Source of the DNA: Pseudobacter ginsenosidimutans
Lineage (GTDB): Bacteria; Bacteroidota; Bacteroidia; Chitinophagales; Chitinophagaceae
Assembly (NCBI RefSeq): GCF_007970185.1
Contig: NZ_CP042431.1
Location: 6,138,001-6,202,000 of the forward strand
Reading direction: 5' to 3'
Length of the DNA: 64,000 nucleotides
Below, one piece after another: positions 53,403 through 63,700 of the stretch. The translations under genes were made by a program, and so were the position numbers. Every line of letters starts with the position of its first letter. Positions within the stretch are counted from its first letter, which is position 1. A model generated the notes under the pieces. The model worked only from the letters and a program-made list of their open reading frames with translations. It was not told the DNA's origin and ran no database searches.

Positions 53403-54149
53403 TTATAGCCATCCAAATCTCTCCATTAATTTATCTTTCTGGCTACGCGAAACCGGTATGTTTTTTTGATCGGACATCACCAGGTAGGCAGATTCTCCTT
53501 TTACATACTTTATGATCTGGTCCAGGTTTACGAGGTATTGGCGGTGCACCCGGAGAAAATTACGCTCTTCCAGTATTTCCTGTATAGTTCTCAATGTTTT
53601 GGCGGCAATATGTTGTTTCCCGTCTTTTACATGAAAAATGGTATAATTATCCTTTGCTTCGCAATAAAGGATATTGGCCAGCTCAGTAAAGGACACGCCA
53701 TTCTGATAGGGCAATGCGATCTTTTCAGGCAAATATTTTGGACCGTTATGCAATTGTTTTTTCAAGAGCTCAATTTGCCGCGCATGTGGCAATGGTTGGG
53801 TCCCGGCTTTTTGCACTGCATCTTTCAATTCTTGGGTATCAATCGGTTTCAGCAGGTAATCCAGTGCGCTGAACCTGAAAGCCTTTACGGCAAACTGGTT
53901 GTAGGCGGTCACAAATATTACATGGAAATTAAGGTTACCTACAGCTTCCAGCAGTTCAAAACCATTCATTACCGGCATTTCGATGTCAAGAAAAACGATA
54001 TCAGGCCTGTATTCCTGTACTTTGGCAAGACCATCTCTGCTTTGTGTGGAAGTGGCTACAATGTCCACTTCCGGACAATATCTCCTGAGCTGTAAAGCCA
54101 ATAGCTTTACATTATCTGGTTCATCGTCTATGATAATCGCTTTCAACAT
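53403..54149 (-). CDS. LytTR family response regulator
   Basis: 248 residues from the ATG at 54149 (MLKAIIIDDEPDN), which lies 8 bases after the kinase stop; the frame runs further upstream but would overlap the kinase and lose the receiver start. Receiver domain with acidic pair DD (8-9), phosphoacceptor Asp55 (IVFLDIEMP) and Lys near FVTAYNQFAVKAF; LytTR DNA-binding domain at 140-248 (ILYCEAKDNYTIFHV, FLRVHRQYLVNLDQI, IPVSRSQKDKLM). Cognate regulator of the adjacent kinase. Confidence 0.93.
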   Translation of the reverse strand: MLKAIIIDDEPDNVKLLALQLRRYCPEVDIVATSTQSRDGLAKVQEYRPDIVFLDIEMPVMNGFELLEAVGNLNFHVIFVTAYNQFAVKAFRFSALDYLLKPIDTQELKDAVQKAGTQPLPHARQIELLKKQLHNGPKYLPEKIALPYQNGVSFTELANILYCEAKDNYTIFHVKDGKQHIAAKTLRTIQEILEERNFLRVHRQYLVNLDQIIKYVKGESAYLVMSDQKNIPVSRSQKDKLMERFGWL

Positions 54150-54157
54150 ACAATCTG

Positions 54158-56164
54158 TTAAATAGGGATATCGATGCTCACTTTTGTTCCACAACCGATA
54201 CCATGATTGTTCTTAAGGTCTGTGATTTCGATCCTGGCCTGGATATTATACAACTGATTTATTATCTGGAGCCGTTCATTGGTCATCTTTACTCCGAATG
54301 ATTTGTGCTTTATGATTGATTTGCTTTTATACAATGCTGCCATTTCCCGCCCGATCCCATTATCGACGATCTCTGCATGGAGGCTTTGACCATGGGGCTG
54401 CGAAAGCGTGATGATCACTTTCCCTCCCTCCTCTTTGTGCATCAATCCATGCCAGATGGCGTTTTCTATATAGGGTTGTAAAAGTAATGGTGGAATTTCA
54501 ATATAGGCAGTGTCTATGTTTTCATCAATCCTGATATCATAGCTGACTTTATTCTTGAACCGCATTACTTCCAGTTCAATATAAAGCCTGATGGTTTCAA
54601 TTTCGTTTTGGAGCGTCACTTTTTCTGAACGGGAATTATCCAGTACCAGCCTTATCAACCTGGAAAAAGTGGTGAGATAGCTGGAAGCTGTTTCCGAATC
54701 GTTTTCAAGGGTGTAAAGTTTGATTGAGTTGAGGCAATTGAAAATGAAATGAGGGTTCATCTGAGCTCTTAATGCGATCATCTCTGTTTCTGCCAGTTTT
54801 TTTTCAAAGGCAGTTTCCATCTGGTGGAGTTTCTGGTGTTCCAATAAACGGTGCTGCTGCTCCATTTCACTGGCCTGTTTTTCCAGTTCTGTTTTGAGCT
54901 GGTTGGTATACCCTTCCTGCAGTTTGTTTTTTTCGTCCTGTATTCTTTTACTCCGGTAAGCCAGCGCAAGGGCAAAGCAAATGGCTTCCGCTACCACTCC
55001 AAGTATTCCCCAGAATGGTGGAAAATTCACGAAAGCCGTTATCTGTGGAGAAAGACCGGAAATGGAAAAAACGAAACGGCTTATGACGAAAAGGAAGAGG
55101 AACAAGCTCAGCATACCGGCCAGTAAATATTTTCTGAAAGGACTTTTAACTATTACCAGCAACCAGATCAGGTATGCATTGATGAGCAGATTGGGGATAT
55201 GCATCAGTTGCAGGTAATACAGATTGGACGAAAACAGGAACCGGCCGGAAAGATTGTCGGATATTTCCACCAGGGTTTCTAAAACGATAAGCCATAGCAG
55301 CGCTTTCAATATTTTCCATTGCCCGGGAAACCGGTGGGGAAGCTCCAGTATATGGGCGATGAACAAGGCATAGAAGAATGCGATCCCTGAGCTCACCAGT
55401 ATATGTGGCCGGTCCTTGTAAACATCGAAGAGATGCAGATTGAATCTATGATCAGCAATGATCAGCCATACAGCAGAAGCGCAGAGTACATAGGCTGCAT
55501 AATAAAGGAACGCTTTGTCTTTTGTCAGCCAATACTGATAAGCAGCGAATATGGTCATGAACAATAAACAGCCGGTGGCCATGCTCATGAACAGGAACAG
55601 ATAGTTGCCATCATTTTTCCCTTTGATTGTCATTTGCTGATAAAGACCGGGAGTGAACAGCTCTGCTGCAAGCGGCATCAGGTATTCTATCTTTTCGATG
55701 ATACGGACATAATAAGTATTGGTTGTTCCCGGCGGCACTACTACCGGCTGGTCGGGCTCCCTGGCCAATGTTTCCCGTAATGCAACCAAAGAACTTGTTG
55801 CCACTCCATTGGAGCTATCCTCATACAGATGCACAAAGGCGTGGAAGTTACAGTTGAATACAAGGCTCACAGTGTCTGTAGCACTGGTATTGCTGACCCT
55901 GAATTTCAGCCAGTTTACGATCAGTGGCCGGGAGGCAATAAAAGGCTTCAGCCGTTCTGCAGGTAATGGAATGAATGGCTGTTTTATGATTTCCGCAAAC
56001 GACAGGGTATCACCTGAAAGGTCCTCGTAAAAAAATGTCTGTCCGGTTATGTTCAATGCCTGCTCCTTTGCCGGTTGTCCATTAAATACAATGGCTGTCT
56101 GGGCGCTGCAATGGATGCAAACCAGCCATCCCGCTAACAGGGTAAGAAAGCGCCTTATTACCAT
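54158..56164 (-). CDS. 7TM-DISM sensor histidine kinase, LytS type
   Basis: 668 residues. Signal peptide (to about 22), 7TM-DISM jelly-roll domain (30-175), seven membrane helices (about 188-402), coiled coil (405-460), then His_kinase domain with His472 in RAQMNPHFIFNCLNSIKLY, and HATPase with NAIWHGL and DNGIGRE. Works with the LytTR regulator immediately downstream. Its sensor resembles that of the neighbouring hybrid kinase (50436-53360), so two systems with like input and different output are stacked here. Confidence 0.93.
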   Translation of the reverse strand: MVIRRFLTLLAGWLVCIHCSAQTAIVFNGQPAKEQALNITGQTFFYEDLSGDTLSFAEIIKQPFIPLPAERLKPFIASRPLIVNWLKFRVSNTSATDTVSLVFNCNFHAFVHLYEDSSNGVATSSLVALRETLAREPDQPVVVPPGTTNTYYVRIIEKIEYLMPLAAELFTPGLYQQMTIKGKNDGNYLFLFMSMATGCLLFMTIFAAYQYWLTKDKAFLYYAAYVLCASAVWLIIADHRFNLHLFDVYKDRPHILVSSGIAFFYALFIAHILELPHRFPGQWKILKALLWLIVLETLVEISDNLSGRFLFSSNLYYLQLMHIPNLLINAYLIWLLVIVKSPFRKYLLAGMLSLFLFLFVISRFVFSISGLSPQITAFVNFPPFWGILGVVAEAICFALALAYRSKRIQDEKNKLQEGYTNQLKTELEKQASEMEQQHRLLEHQKLHQMETAFEKKLAETEMIALRAQMNPHFIFNCLNSIKLYTLENDSETASSYLTTFSRLIRLVLDNSRSEKVTLQNEIETIRLYIELEVMRFKNKVSYDIRIDENIDTAYIEIPPLLLQPYIENAIWHGLMHKEEGGKVIITLSQPHGQSLHAEIVDNGIGREMAALYKSKSIIKHKSFGVKMTNERLQIINQLYNIQARIEITDLKNNHGIGCGTKVSIDIPI

Positions 56165-56329
56165 ACCTCAATAATAAGCGTTAAATTAGTAAAAAGTGGA
56201 TATTAGTACAAGCTATCCTGTTACCCACTCACAAATCCCGCCATTCACCACTCCCCCTGCATGAAATAGCCCGGGTCCCGGTATTTTTAGGAGAGATCGT
56301 ACATCTTTAACCAGGCTTAAAACAATTGT

Positions 56330-57342
56330 ATGAAAACAAAGATCATTCTTTCCTGCTTACTATATCTGGGTTGTGTATCAACTGGCTTTACACAATCCGC
56401 CTGCACTTCAGGCAAGCTGGATTCAAATGCAAAAAAAGTATTGCCTTTTATGCCAGATCTGTCATTACAGCAAGAGCGTGACATGCCCGTTGCCGTTAGA
56501 CGAAACCAATCTCCACCAGATCTTAATCCTGTTCCTGAATCAAAGATGCAGCGTATCCGGATTACCGCTGATAGTATTCCTGTTATTGTTTTCCGTCCTG
56601 ATCATCCTGTTGGTAAAATGCCTGTTATCGTCGACTTCCATGGTGGCGCATTTGTATACCCCTGCAGCCCTGGATGTATCACTGGAGTTATGAGCTGGCC
56701 AATACGTACGGCGCCATTGTATTTGCTGTAGATTACCGTGTAGCACCGGAACATCGTTTCCCGGTTGCGGTGAATGACAGCTATAATGCGTTCAAATGGG
56801 TTTTGGAAAATGCCGGGAAAATGGGCGGAGATACAGCAAGGATAATACTGAGTGGAGCCAGTTCTGGCGCCAATCTTGCTGCTGCAGTGAGCTTGCTGGC
56901 CCCAAAAGAAGCATTGCAGAAAAAGATAAAAATGATCTGCCTGTTATGCCCAGCTGTGGCCAATCCGGTCAACTCCCTTTATCCATCCATGACTGAAAAC
57001 GCTACAGGTTATGGACTCACTAAAAATGCGGTACTATGGGCAACGGAAAATTACAGCTCAAATTTTGGGGTCGATAGTAGTGATTTCAGGATGTTCCCGA
57101 TACTGGCGAAAGATTTCTCCGGTCTTCCACCTGCAATTATCTACACTGCAGAGTTCGATGTATTGCGCGATGAAGGTATTGCCTATGCAGCAAAATTAAA
57201 AGCAGCAGGTGTCCCGGTCATAGCCAGATGTTTCCCGGGACACTTACATACTTTAATGGGAATAAGGAATGATGCTCCTGAAATGAAACAGATAGATAAG
57301 GATATGCGTCAATTTATTGAAACATATTTGCCTGCACACTAA
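56330..57342 (+). pseudogene. Alpha/beta hydrolase (HSL-like esterase) with single-base frameshift
   Basis: The first frame gives a signal peptide (CLLYLGCVSTGFTQS) and runs to the oxyanion motif VDFHGGAFVYP (102-111) before going off frame. The second frame continues with MYHWSYELANTYGAIVFAVDYRVAPEHRFP, nucleophile GASSGANLAAA, EFDVLRDEG (acid) and FPGHLHTLMG (His), to 57342. Adding one C to the run at 56659-56662 joins them as VYPLQPWMYHWS, 337 residues, a full secreted hormone-sensitive-lipase-family esterase with complete triad. Either a very recent mutation or a base-call error. Divergent from the LytS kinase. Confidence 0.8.
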
Positions 57343-57372
57343 CAATAAGGTTTTTACAATTGTACTCCTGAA

Positions 57373-58488
57373 CTATCCCTTTGACTCAAGTTTTTTCTGA
57401 ATTCTTTTTTTGGTATCGGCAACTGATTTCTTCACATCTGGGTTGGTGAGCTCAGGCATCAGCGTATCTATCCATTTGATGGCATAAGGCAATGCAGCTT
57501 TACTGTCTGAATACCACAGGATCTGCTCCGCCATCATCTTCATATACATTTCCCTTTGTTTCCCTTTCAGGATATTGAAGGAAATGGCATTGTCGATGGC
57601 TTTGGCCATACTCTCCCATTTGGTGAATTTGTATTCCGCAGGTGTGAGATAAGCCAACCATTCCGACGCTTTCTCGTAATCAGTTTTACGGAGATAGTTC
57701 AGCATTTTATAAAAGGCAGTGTCTTTGGATGGCGGCTTATGTCCAAAAATGTAAAAGCTGGCCTTAGCAGAAAAATGACGATTGATCTTGTTCTCCACCA
57801 CCGTTTTGGTGAACAGTTTGTAAAACTCTTCGCGGTTGTCGAAAACGTAGAGCATTTCTCTGCTTACGGGATCATCATTGTACTTTACGAACAGCTCCCA
57901 GTAAGGTTTTTCCTTCAATTGCTCCAGGGGACCAGCAAGTACGGATTTCACCAGTGCATTCATCTTATCCGTATACTTTGCTATGCGTAATGTTTCGAGA
58001 TAAGCCAACAGGAAGGCCGGATCGCGGTCACCGGCTGCGTATTTTTTCTCCTGGGCGGCAAGGTTGTTCTCTGTATCCAGGCCCTGGCGGAAACGTTGCA
58101 TGATCTCTTCGCTGTTCATCTTTCCTACCATGCGATGCATCAGTTTTCCCTGTTGGTCAAGGATCAGCAATACCGGCTCACTGTCCACGCCATAGAGATC
58201 GCTCAGGCGTTTCTTCTCGGCGCCTACATTATAATCTACACTTACAAAGCGTTCATTGATGAAATCCGCCACGCTGTCGATGGTCAGCACCAATTTCTTG
58301 ATATACATGCAAGGCGTGCAGGTGAGCGATCCGAAGTCCAGGAAGATGAGCTTATCCTGCTGCTTCGCCATTGCCAGCACATCTTTGAAGGGAAGGTTTT
58401 CTTTGAGGTCCACTTTACGGTTCTGTGCCTGGGTGGAAGCAATTGCCAAAAGGAAAAGGGAAATTTGAAATATCTTTTTCATAGTCAA
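57373..58488 (-). CDS. Periplasmic thioredoxin-fold protein
   Basis: 371 residues; the start may be the third codon (MKKIFQISLFLLAIASTQAQ, signal peptide). Thioredoxin-like domain (25-135) with active-site CTPC (57-60) in FLDFGSLTCTPCMYIKK and the cis-Pro region SEPVLLILDQQGK. The C-terminal 230 residues are helical, a common partner in the 'thioredoxin family/DUF255-like' proteins of Bacteroidota SusCD operons. It likely reduces or repairs disulfides of exported proteins. It follows the DUF4465-like gene by 6 bases and is the last gene of the third SusCD operon. Confidence 0.85.
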   Translation of the reverse strand: MTMKKIFQISLFLLAIASTQAQNRKVDLKENLPFKDVLAMAKQQDKLIFLDFGSLTCTPCMYIKKLVLTIDSVADFINERFVSVDYNVGAEKKRLSDLYGVDSEPVLLILDQQGKLMHRMVGKMNSEEIMQRFRQGLDTENNLAAQEKKYAAGDRDPAFLLAYLETLRIAKYTDKMNALVKSVLAGPLEQLKEKPYWELFVKYNDDPVSREMLYVFDNREEFYKLFTKTVVENKINRHFSAKASFYIFGHKPPSKDTAFYKMLNYLRKTDYEKASEWLAYLTPAEYKFTKWESMAKAIDNAISFNILKGKQREMYMKMMAEQILWYSDSKAALPYAIKWIDTLMPELTNPDVKKSVADTKKRIQKKLESKG

Positions 58489-58494
58489 ATGTTG

Positions 58495-59277
58495 TTAATA
58501 GATGTTTTCTTTGAAACGGATACCATCGATACAGAAATACGCCGGTGTATTGATCAGATCATTGGTCTTGTCGGAAGAATCGAAATAGAAAATGAGACTG
58601 GTAACTGCGCCGAGCTGTTCCAGTGAAACCGGCAGCCAGTCGTTCACTGTAAAACTTCTCTTATTGGCATCATCAGACCAGCGGTCTGCCAGCAGGAAAC
58701 TCACTTCGCCAGTTGCTTTGGTGCCGTTCATTCCTTTGATGATCACTTTTACATAATCCTTTTTTGTGGTGGTGAGCAGTCTTGTGCCGGTAGCCCATGT
58801 TTTCACGGGCTTGCCGCCAACAGTGGTTCCCTGCGCATACATCATGGCCTGGTAGAGGAAGGTGGTGGGCGCAATCAGGAATTTATCTACCGTCAACGCA
58901 CGGTCGAAACTGATGGTAGCGCCATCATCGCCGGGATGCACTACCAGGAAATTGCCGCCGGCATGTACCGCAGTACCGGAATATACACTGAACTTCGTGG
59001 AGTCCAGCTCGGTTTCCTGCGTTACATAATTCCTGAAATTGCGATTGGAAAGAGCGAATCCGGTCCAGTCGCTCCCATTCTTTACGATACTGAAAGTAGC
59101 CGGACCGGTTTTGATGGGCTGGTCAGGTACTTTCTGACTGAAGCGTTCCAGCGGCAGGTCTTCAAACAACATATCCGTTGCATAGAAGAATGGCCCAGTG
59201 TTCGCTTTTTCATTTTTCTTGCTGCAGCCTGTAACCAGCAGCACCAGCGCATATAGGATCAATAATTGTTTGTGCAT
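58495..59277 (-). CDS. DUF4465-like lipoprotein
   Basis: 260 residues. Lipoprotein leader LYALVLLVTGCSKK. The body matches the DUF4465 plan: ATFSIVKNGSDWTGFALSNRNF early, then VKVIIKGMNGTKATGEVSFLLADRWSDD, WLPVSLEQLGAVTSLIFYFDSSDKT, and TPAYFCIDGIRF at the end. DUF4465 proteins are surface beta-sandwich lipoproteins found beside SusCD pairs and may bind ligand; function is not established. 18 bases after the susD stop. Confidence 0.75.
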   Translation of the reverse strand: MHKQLLILYALVLLVTGCSKKNEKANTGPFFYATDMLFEDLPLERFSQKVPDQPIKTGPATFSIVKNGSDWTGFALSNRNFRNYVTQETELDSTKFSVYSGTAVHAGGNFLVVHPGDDGATISFDRALTVDKFLIAPTTFLYQAMMYAQGTTVGGKPVKTWATGTRLLTTTKKDYVKVIIKGMNGTKATGEVSFLLADRWSDDANKRSFTVNDWLPVSLEQLGAVTSLIFYFDSSDKTNDLINTPAYFCIDGIRFKENIY

Positions 59278-59295
59278 AATTCTCTTTTTTCGGGA

Positions 59296-60732
59296 TTAGT
59301 ATACAAGCGCCTCGTATCCGGGATTTTGTTCAATCCTGGGATTGAATTTCATTTCAGATGTAGGAAGCGGATAGATGAAGCGGTTTTCATCCAGCGATAA
59401 AGTACTTCTGAAAGAATGGATGAAAGCTTTGCCGGTATTCACATCAATGAACCGGAGCGATGCCATCCAGTCGGCTTCGTTCTCTATATGGATCTCTTTG
59501 AAAAGCTCTTTGAACAACAAGGGATAAAATTCATTCCTGTCTGTTATGGTTGTGTCCAGTAATTCAGATCTTCTCCTGATCACGTTGATGGGCTCGATGG
59601 CTTCTTCCAGTGGCTTTCCTGTTTTCTCCAGCAGTTCCGCCTGCAGGAAATAGAGCTCGGTGAGACGCAGGAAGTAAGTAGTGTATTTATCGTTATCGCC
59701 TCCTACCTGGCGGCCTTTCCTGGCGAGTTTCTTCGGCGCCCATTTGAACGTATTGTTATTGGTGATGGGCGATTTCACGTCTCCCCAGGCTTCGAGGTAA
59801 CGGGGATCACCTTCGAGGAAGGTCTTGCCCAGCGCTTCAATGCCAAGCGTCGCATAGTTGTATCCGTAAGTGTAGTTGTAGGCCGTGATCACATCATCTG
59901 TTTTCTCCCTGTACCTGCAGAACAGCAATTCTTTTGAATCCCAACTGTTATTGTACAGGTCTGTCAGCGAAGGCTCCAGCTGCAGGCCAAACTGCGGTGC
60001 TCCGGTGATCACACCGGTGATCAGCGACAATGCCTCAGGGTAATCCTCCTGTCTGCCACGATACAGCAGCAGCTTGGCTTTGAGCGCCTGCGCCAGTTGA
60101 CGGGACACGCGAATGCCTGATTTGTAATCGGGAGCATGTTCGATGGCAAAATCCAGGTCATCCAGGATCTTTGTGTAGCTCTCTCCTACAGTAAGCCTGG
60201 CCTCATACACATTATTGAGTGCAGAGAGTGTGTCTTTGTAAATGATGCCGTACCTGGATTCAGGCGCATCCCACCACCTGCCGAAATAGAGAAAAGTGTA
60301 AAAGTGAGCAAAGGCCCTGATCGCCCTGGCCTCGGCCAGCATTTCCACTTTTCGCCCGGGCGTAACGAAAACATCTTCGGACAATGGTTCGATGGCAGCC
60401 AGTGCTGCATTGGCGCCATTGGCTGTTTTGTAAAACTGCTGCCAGAGGAACTGGTTATCACCGGTGGCCGTCATATTGAAATTGAAGGCGCTGCTGCTGG
60501 CGTTCACTACGCCCAACATGGATGAGAATCCGCTGGAGAAACGTACGGTCCATTCGTCTTTTCCGATATGTGAGTAAGCACCGTTGAGCACAGCCTGCGC
60601 AGAAGGCTCGTCTGTTACCGCTCCTTCGGGCGTAAGCAGGAATTGCGGTTCCTCATTCAGGAACTTTTTGCAGGAACTGGCGCTGGTGGCCAGTACCAGT
60701 CCGAACAGAAGATATTTATATACAGTTTTCAT
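59296..60732 (-). CDS. SusD/RagB family outer-membrane lipoprotein (third pair)
   Basis: 478 residues. Lipobox ATSASSCKKFLNEEPQ, SusD helices (TDEPSAQAVLNGAYSHIG; AEARAIRAFAHFYTFLYFGRWWDAP), C-terminal ELYFLQAELLEKTGKPLEEAIEPINVIRRRSEL and FIYPLPTSEMKFNPRIEQNPGYE. It belongs to a different subfamily from the two cassette SusD proteins and has no ABC/MutS-like genes behind it. 13 bases after the susC stop. Confidence 0.93.
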   Translation of the reverse strand: MKTVYKYLLFGLVLATSASSCKKFLNEEPQFLLTPEGAVTDEPSAQAVLNGAYSHIGKDEWTVRFSSGFSSMLGVVNASSSAFNFNMTATGDNQFLWQQFYKTANGANAALAAIEPLSEDVFVTPGRKVEMLAEARAIRAFAHFYTFLYFGRWWDAPESRYGIIYKDTLSALNNVYEARLTVGESYTKILDDLDFAIEHAPDYKSGIRVSRQLAQALKAKLLLYRGRQEDYPEALSLITGVITGAPQFGLQLEPSLTDLYNNSWDSKELLFCRYREKTDDVITAYNYTYGYNYATLGIEALGKTFLEGDPRYLEAWGDVKSPITNNNTFKWAPKKLARKGRQVGGDNDKYTTYFLRLTELYFLQAELLEKTGKPLEEAIEPINVIRRRSELLDTTITDRNEFYPLLFKELFKEIHIENEADWMASLRFIDVNTGKAFIHSFRSTLSLDENRFIYPLPTSEMKFNPRIEQNPGYEALVY

Positions 60733-60745
60733 GTTGTCTGCAAGT

Positions 60746-63700
60746 TTAGTTGAAGGAAATTCTGGCCGCGAAATTGAAAGTCTTCACTGAAGGATAGATC
60801 CCATAATCACTTCCGATTCCTGAAATACCGCCGCCACCATTGGTGAGCCTGAAGTTGCCCTGTGGATCGATGCCATTATAGTTGGTCAGCGTTAAGAGAT
60901 TGGAAGCAGCTATTGACAGATCGATGGCGCTGATGACCTTCAGCTTCACCACACGCTGCGGGATCCGGTAATTCACCCTCACCAGGTTCAGCCGCAAATA
61001 ATCTGCACGGCTCAGCCAGAAATCACTGAAAGTATTGGAAGAGCCTTGTCCATAGCTCATCCTGGGCCAGGCCGCATCACGGTTTTCCGGCGTCCAGGAA
61101 TCCAGTACATAAGAAGGATAGTTCTTCAGGAAAAGCCCTACCCCATACCAGTTGGCTGCATTGGTATACCAGTAACGTTTAGCCCCATACGCAAATGAGA
61201 ACTGCGTGGTGAATGAGAAATTCTTGTAGCGAAGATTGGTATTGAAGCCGCCAAAGAATTTCGGTTGTGCGCTGCCGAGTGGAACACGGTCTTTCGAATC
61301 CACAATTCCATCTCCGTTGATATCATCAAAACGGAGATCGCCGGGGCGGATGCTGTTCAACCCGTTCTGGTACCAGATCTTGGCGCCGGTAGTGGGATTG
61401 ATGCCTGAAAGCAGATTGTATTCTTCCATCGACTGGTAGTACCTTCCACTCCACTGGTAGCCGATCCATTGCGAGATCGGTTCTCCTTCCTTGATCCGCA
61501 TGGCCAGCGCACTGCCGGAATAGATCTCGATCACGGAATCCACGCCGTTTATCTTCAATGCCTTTGCCAGATTATGCGCTATGTTGAAACCAACAGTGAA
61601 TGTGGTGTTCTTAGTTTTCACCAAATCATAGGCGATATCGAACTCAACGCCCCTGTTCCTGATGCTTGCCACGTTCTGTTTTACACTTGTGAAAGCGCTG
61701 CTGGATGGAATACTTCGCGTATAGATGATGTCTTTCGTTTCCTTCACATAAGCGCCCAGGGTACCACGGATACGATCGTTGTTGAGCGCGAAATCGATAC
61801 CACCATCGAGTGAGATGGTGGTCTCCCATTGCAGATCGTTATTACCGAGCTGCGATGGCGTCATACCTGGCTGCTCGTAATATTGCGCGGCAGAATAGAG
61901 TGTTCTCCAATCGTCATTACCCAATACCTGTGAACCGGATTTACCGAAAGAGGATCGCAGTTTGAGATAAGAGAATGCGGGCAGGAGCTGCTTTACGAAG
62001 GACTCTTCGGAAGCCACCCATGCCAGTGCGCCGGAAGGAAAGAAACCCCATCTTTTGTCCGGACCGAACCTGGAGGAACCATCACTCCTGAACGTGAAAG
62101 TGGCGAGATACTTGTTATCGAACTTATAGTTCAGCCTTGCAATGGCGGAAGCCAGTGCGCTGGAAGTATAGGTAGAGGTAGGTTTCATCGGCGTGGTGCC
62201 ACTTGTGAGGTTGATCATGATATCCTGGTCGGGAAAATTCTGAACACCTGCATAGAAATCCTTGTACATCGCATTTTCAAGAATGAAACCACCCACAGCA
62301 GAAAGGGAATGGATCTTATTGAACATTCCGTTATACGTTGCCGTATTTTCGAAAACGGTAGTGGAGGTTTCGCTGTTGCGAATGGTTGCCTGTCCTTTAT
62401 GACTGGTATATACAGTGCCTTCCCGACTAAAACGATCAGCAATACTGTTATTGTAATTCACAGAATAGCTGCTGCGCAGCGTCAATGATCTGATGGGCTT
62501 GAATTCAACATAGCCCATGGCATTGACACTTTTCCTGTCGGTCAGGTTCTTATTCTTCAAAGAAGTGAGCGGGTTCTCTTCATTGTAACCCGGATCGAAG
62601 ATCTTTCCGGATTCATCGAACATCGGGAAATCAGGACGGAAATTCCAGATCTTATCTATCATATCATCCTTGTTGTTCAGCTTCGAATAAGCGCCACTGA
62701 CGCGGATGCCTGTATTGATCTTCTCCCCGATCTGTGTATCGAAATTGAAGCGCCCTGTGAAACCCTTCCTGTTACTGCCTTTGATGATACCCTGTTGGTC
62801 CACTACACCAACAGCGATATAGTAGTTGGATGCCTGGTTGCCTCCGCGAATGGATACATCGTATTTGGACTCGATGGCGTCCTGCGATAATTCGTTCCAC
62901 CAGTTGGTGCTGCCATCGAAGAAGGCGGTGGACTTGAAAGGCGTGGAGGCATAATCCACTTCAGCGCCGGGCACTATCTTGTCGTAATCCAGCACCAGCG
63001 AGATCCCGCCCGTAGTAACACCAGTTCCGAGCGTGCTGAAATAATTGCTGGTGGCATTTTTGATCACGCTCTTGAATTCATCTGTATTGAGCATGCGGAA
63101 CTGATCGCTTTGTTTCTGGATGCCGATATCCGTAGAGAATTCGATCACCGGTCTTTTTGTTTTGGAGCCTTTCTTGGTGGTGACCAGTACAACGCCGCTG
63201 GCGGCACGCGAACCGTAGATAGCGGTAGCAGAAGCGTCTTTAAGGATATCGATGGACTCCACGTCCCGGATATTGAAATCATAGAGGATGGTAGCGATAT
63301 CCGAACCATTCACATTGTATTGGGGAATGCCATCGATCACCCAAAGCGGTTGGTTATTGCCGTTAAGTGAAGAGGTTCCCCTGATCTGGATGGCAACGGG
63401 TGCGCCGGGCGCGCCATTGGCCACCATCACGTTCACACCGGCAGCCTTGCCCTGCAACATGGCAGCCATATCGGCATGTGGCGGAGCGCCTTCCAGGTCT
63501 TTATCTGTAACACGGGCAACGGAGCCTGTAAGATCTTTTGCCTTACTGGTCCCATATCCGATCACTACAATTTCATTCTCGGAGGTATTGCCTTCTTCCA
63601 GTGCAATGCTGATCGCTTTCCTGCTGCCAATGAGCACTTCTTTGGTGATCATGCCCACATGTGAGAACACCAGCACTTTTGCGTGATCACCCGTCTGCAG

